Origin: Komagataeibacter nataicola
Lineage (GTDB): Bacteria > Pseudomonadota > Alphaproteobacteria > Acetobacterales > Acetobacteraceae
Reading direction: 5' to 3'
Assembly (NCBI RefSeq): GCF_003207795.1
Contig: NZ_NIRT01000029.1
Coordinates: forward strand, 1-35,928
DNA length: 35,928 bases
Below are positions 35,144 to 35,928 of this stretch, one piece after another. The notes beneath the pieces are model-generated. The model was not told where the DNA came from and did no database searches. It saw nothing but the letters and a program-made list of their open reading frames with translations. Numbering within the stretch: position 1 is the stretch's first letter; each line of letters starts with the position of its first letter. A program made the position numbers and the translations under genes.

Positions 35144-35885
35144 CGTCATGATACGACAGGTGCGCAATGCGGCGGGGCAGGGCGGACTGGCCGGGCTGCG
35201 CAGGCCGGGGCTGAAAACGCGCCTGCGTGCCGTATCGTGCCTGGTGGGCACGATGTGCATCGCCACGGGCGGTGAGGCCTGGGCGCAGGTCGCCACGACG
35301 CAGGCCACCACCCACCGCCATGCGCCGGTTCGGCAGGCGGCGGCCCCGAAGCGGCAGGCCGCAGCACCTGCGGGCGTTACGGATACATCCGCCCCCGAGC
35401 AGATCCGCGTGGCTTCGTCGCGCCAGCAGCGTGATGGCGGCGGCGGCATGATGCGGCAGGAAACCGCGCCCCATGCAGTGCAGACCATTGGCAAGCAGTT
35501 CATTGAAATGCGCAGCCCCACCAGCACGGCGCTTGATCTGGTCAAGAACCTGCCGAGCATGAACGTGACCACGCCGGACCCGTCGGGCATGGAAGGTGGC
35601 CAGATCCAGACCCGTGGCCTGACCGATCTCGACATGGGGCTGATGCTTGATGGCGCACCGGCGGCAGCGGCCAAGTACCTGAACGAGGATATCGATTCCG
35701 AAAACCTCGAGAGTGTCGAGGTCACGCCCGGCAGCTCCGCCACCGACCTGCCTGCCATGTCCGCCGCAGGTGGCGTGATGAACGAGCGTTCGCGCACGGC
35801 GTCGCACAAATTCGGCGGTATGATGGATTTCTTCTGTGGTTACCGTCCGTTATGCAAGAGTTTTCTGACCCATATTGACGTGTGA
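35118..35885 (+). pseudogene. TonB-dependent outer-membrane receptor, frame departs after the plug domain
   Basis: 255 codons to a stop, against 700 or more expected. The start at 35118 follows GGGGGAACGA. A long signal peptide ends near GGEAWAQ (~57). A linker and a TonB-box-like PEQIRVASSRQQ follow, then the plug domain (ALDLVKNLPSMNVTTPDP, GGQIQTRGLTDLDMGLMLDG, ENLESVEVTPGSSATDLPAMSAAGGVMN). After HKFGGMMDF (about 35829) the protein changes to FCGYRPLCKSFLTHIDV and stops. GC drops sharply there, consistent with an inserted element or rearrangement. The substrate may be a ferric siderophore or another TonB cargo. The window ends before the rest can be seen. Confidence 0.75.
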
Positions 35886-35928
35886 TCGTGTGCGGTCTTC
35901 TGTAAGGCCTGTTGATGTGGCCTTTCAG

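Overview
The window looks like a chromosomal segment of an acetic acid bacterium (Acetobacteraceae, most likely Komagataeibacter or Gluconacetobacter). The evidence is high GC, a heme-PAS GGDEF-EAL protein that resembles the Acetobacter xylinum phosphodiesterase A1/DosP family, an aerobic-type cobalamin cluster, and a tonB-exbB-exbD-exbD operon with alanine/proline-rich proteins. The genus is inferred from family resemblance read by eye; no search was run.

Layout. Positions 1-1704 (minus) hold the N-terminal part of a heme-PAS/GAF-like/GGDEF/EAL cyclic-di-GMP enzyme. Positions 2008-4339 (minus) are a ferrous-iron uptake operon, feoA-feoB plus a small Cys-rich membrane protein. Fur-box-like palindromes overlap predicted promoters of both the feo operon and the cyclic-di-GMP gene. 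Positions 4520-5419 hold an uncharacterised probable beta-propeller protein. Positions 5491-20812 are a cobalamin block: cobB, cbiD, cobM, cobE, cobL, cobK, cobJ, cobI, cobH, cobG, cobN, cobW, a DUF1636 protein, a cobalamin riboswitch, a degenerate histidine-phosphatase-like gene and cbtB. The pathway is the oxygen-dependent type (CobG, CobN), but CbiD is present for C1 methylation and no cobF is seen.

Positions 20961-24855 carry an AcuI/YhdH-type reductase, a nitroreductase-fold oxidoreductase, a branched-chain aminotransferase and a small uncharacterised protein. Positions 24956-28891 carry thiC under a TPP riboswitch and adenine deaminase. Immediately downstream of adenine deaminase is a tightly overlapping trio: a tyrosine-recombinase-like protein, a protein with an Api92-like C-terminal domain, and a divergent ScpA-type kleisin. 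From 31915 a tonB-exbB-exbD-exbD operon is followed by a TonB-dependent receptor gene. Its reading frame departs from the family just after the plug domain, near the right edge.

The most interesting signals are four. (1) A palindromic intergenic repeat, intact or decayed, lies at every one of the five convergent gene junctions and nowhere else seen. (2) The recombinase/Api92-like/kleisin operon has no obvious described precedent known to me. (3) A Fur-like operator sits over the promoter of an oxygen-sensing cyclic-di-GMP enzyme next to the feo operon. (4) A histidine-phosphatase-like protein that has lost its catalytic histidines sits beside cbtB, without cbtA. No tRNA, rRNA, CRISPR array or complete insertion sequence was recognised.
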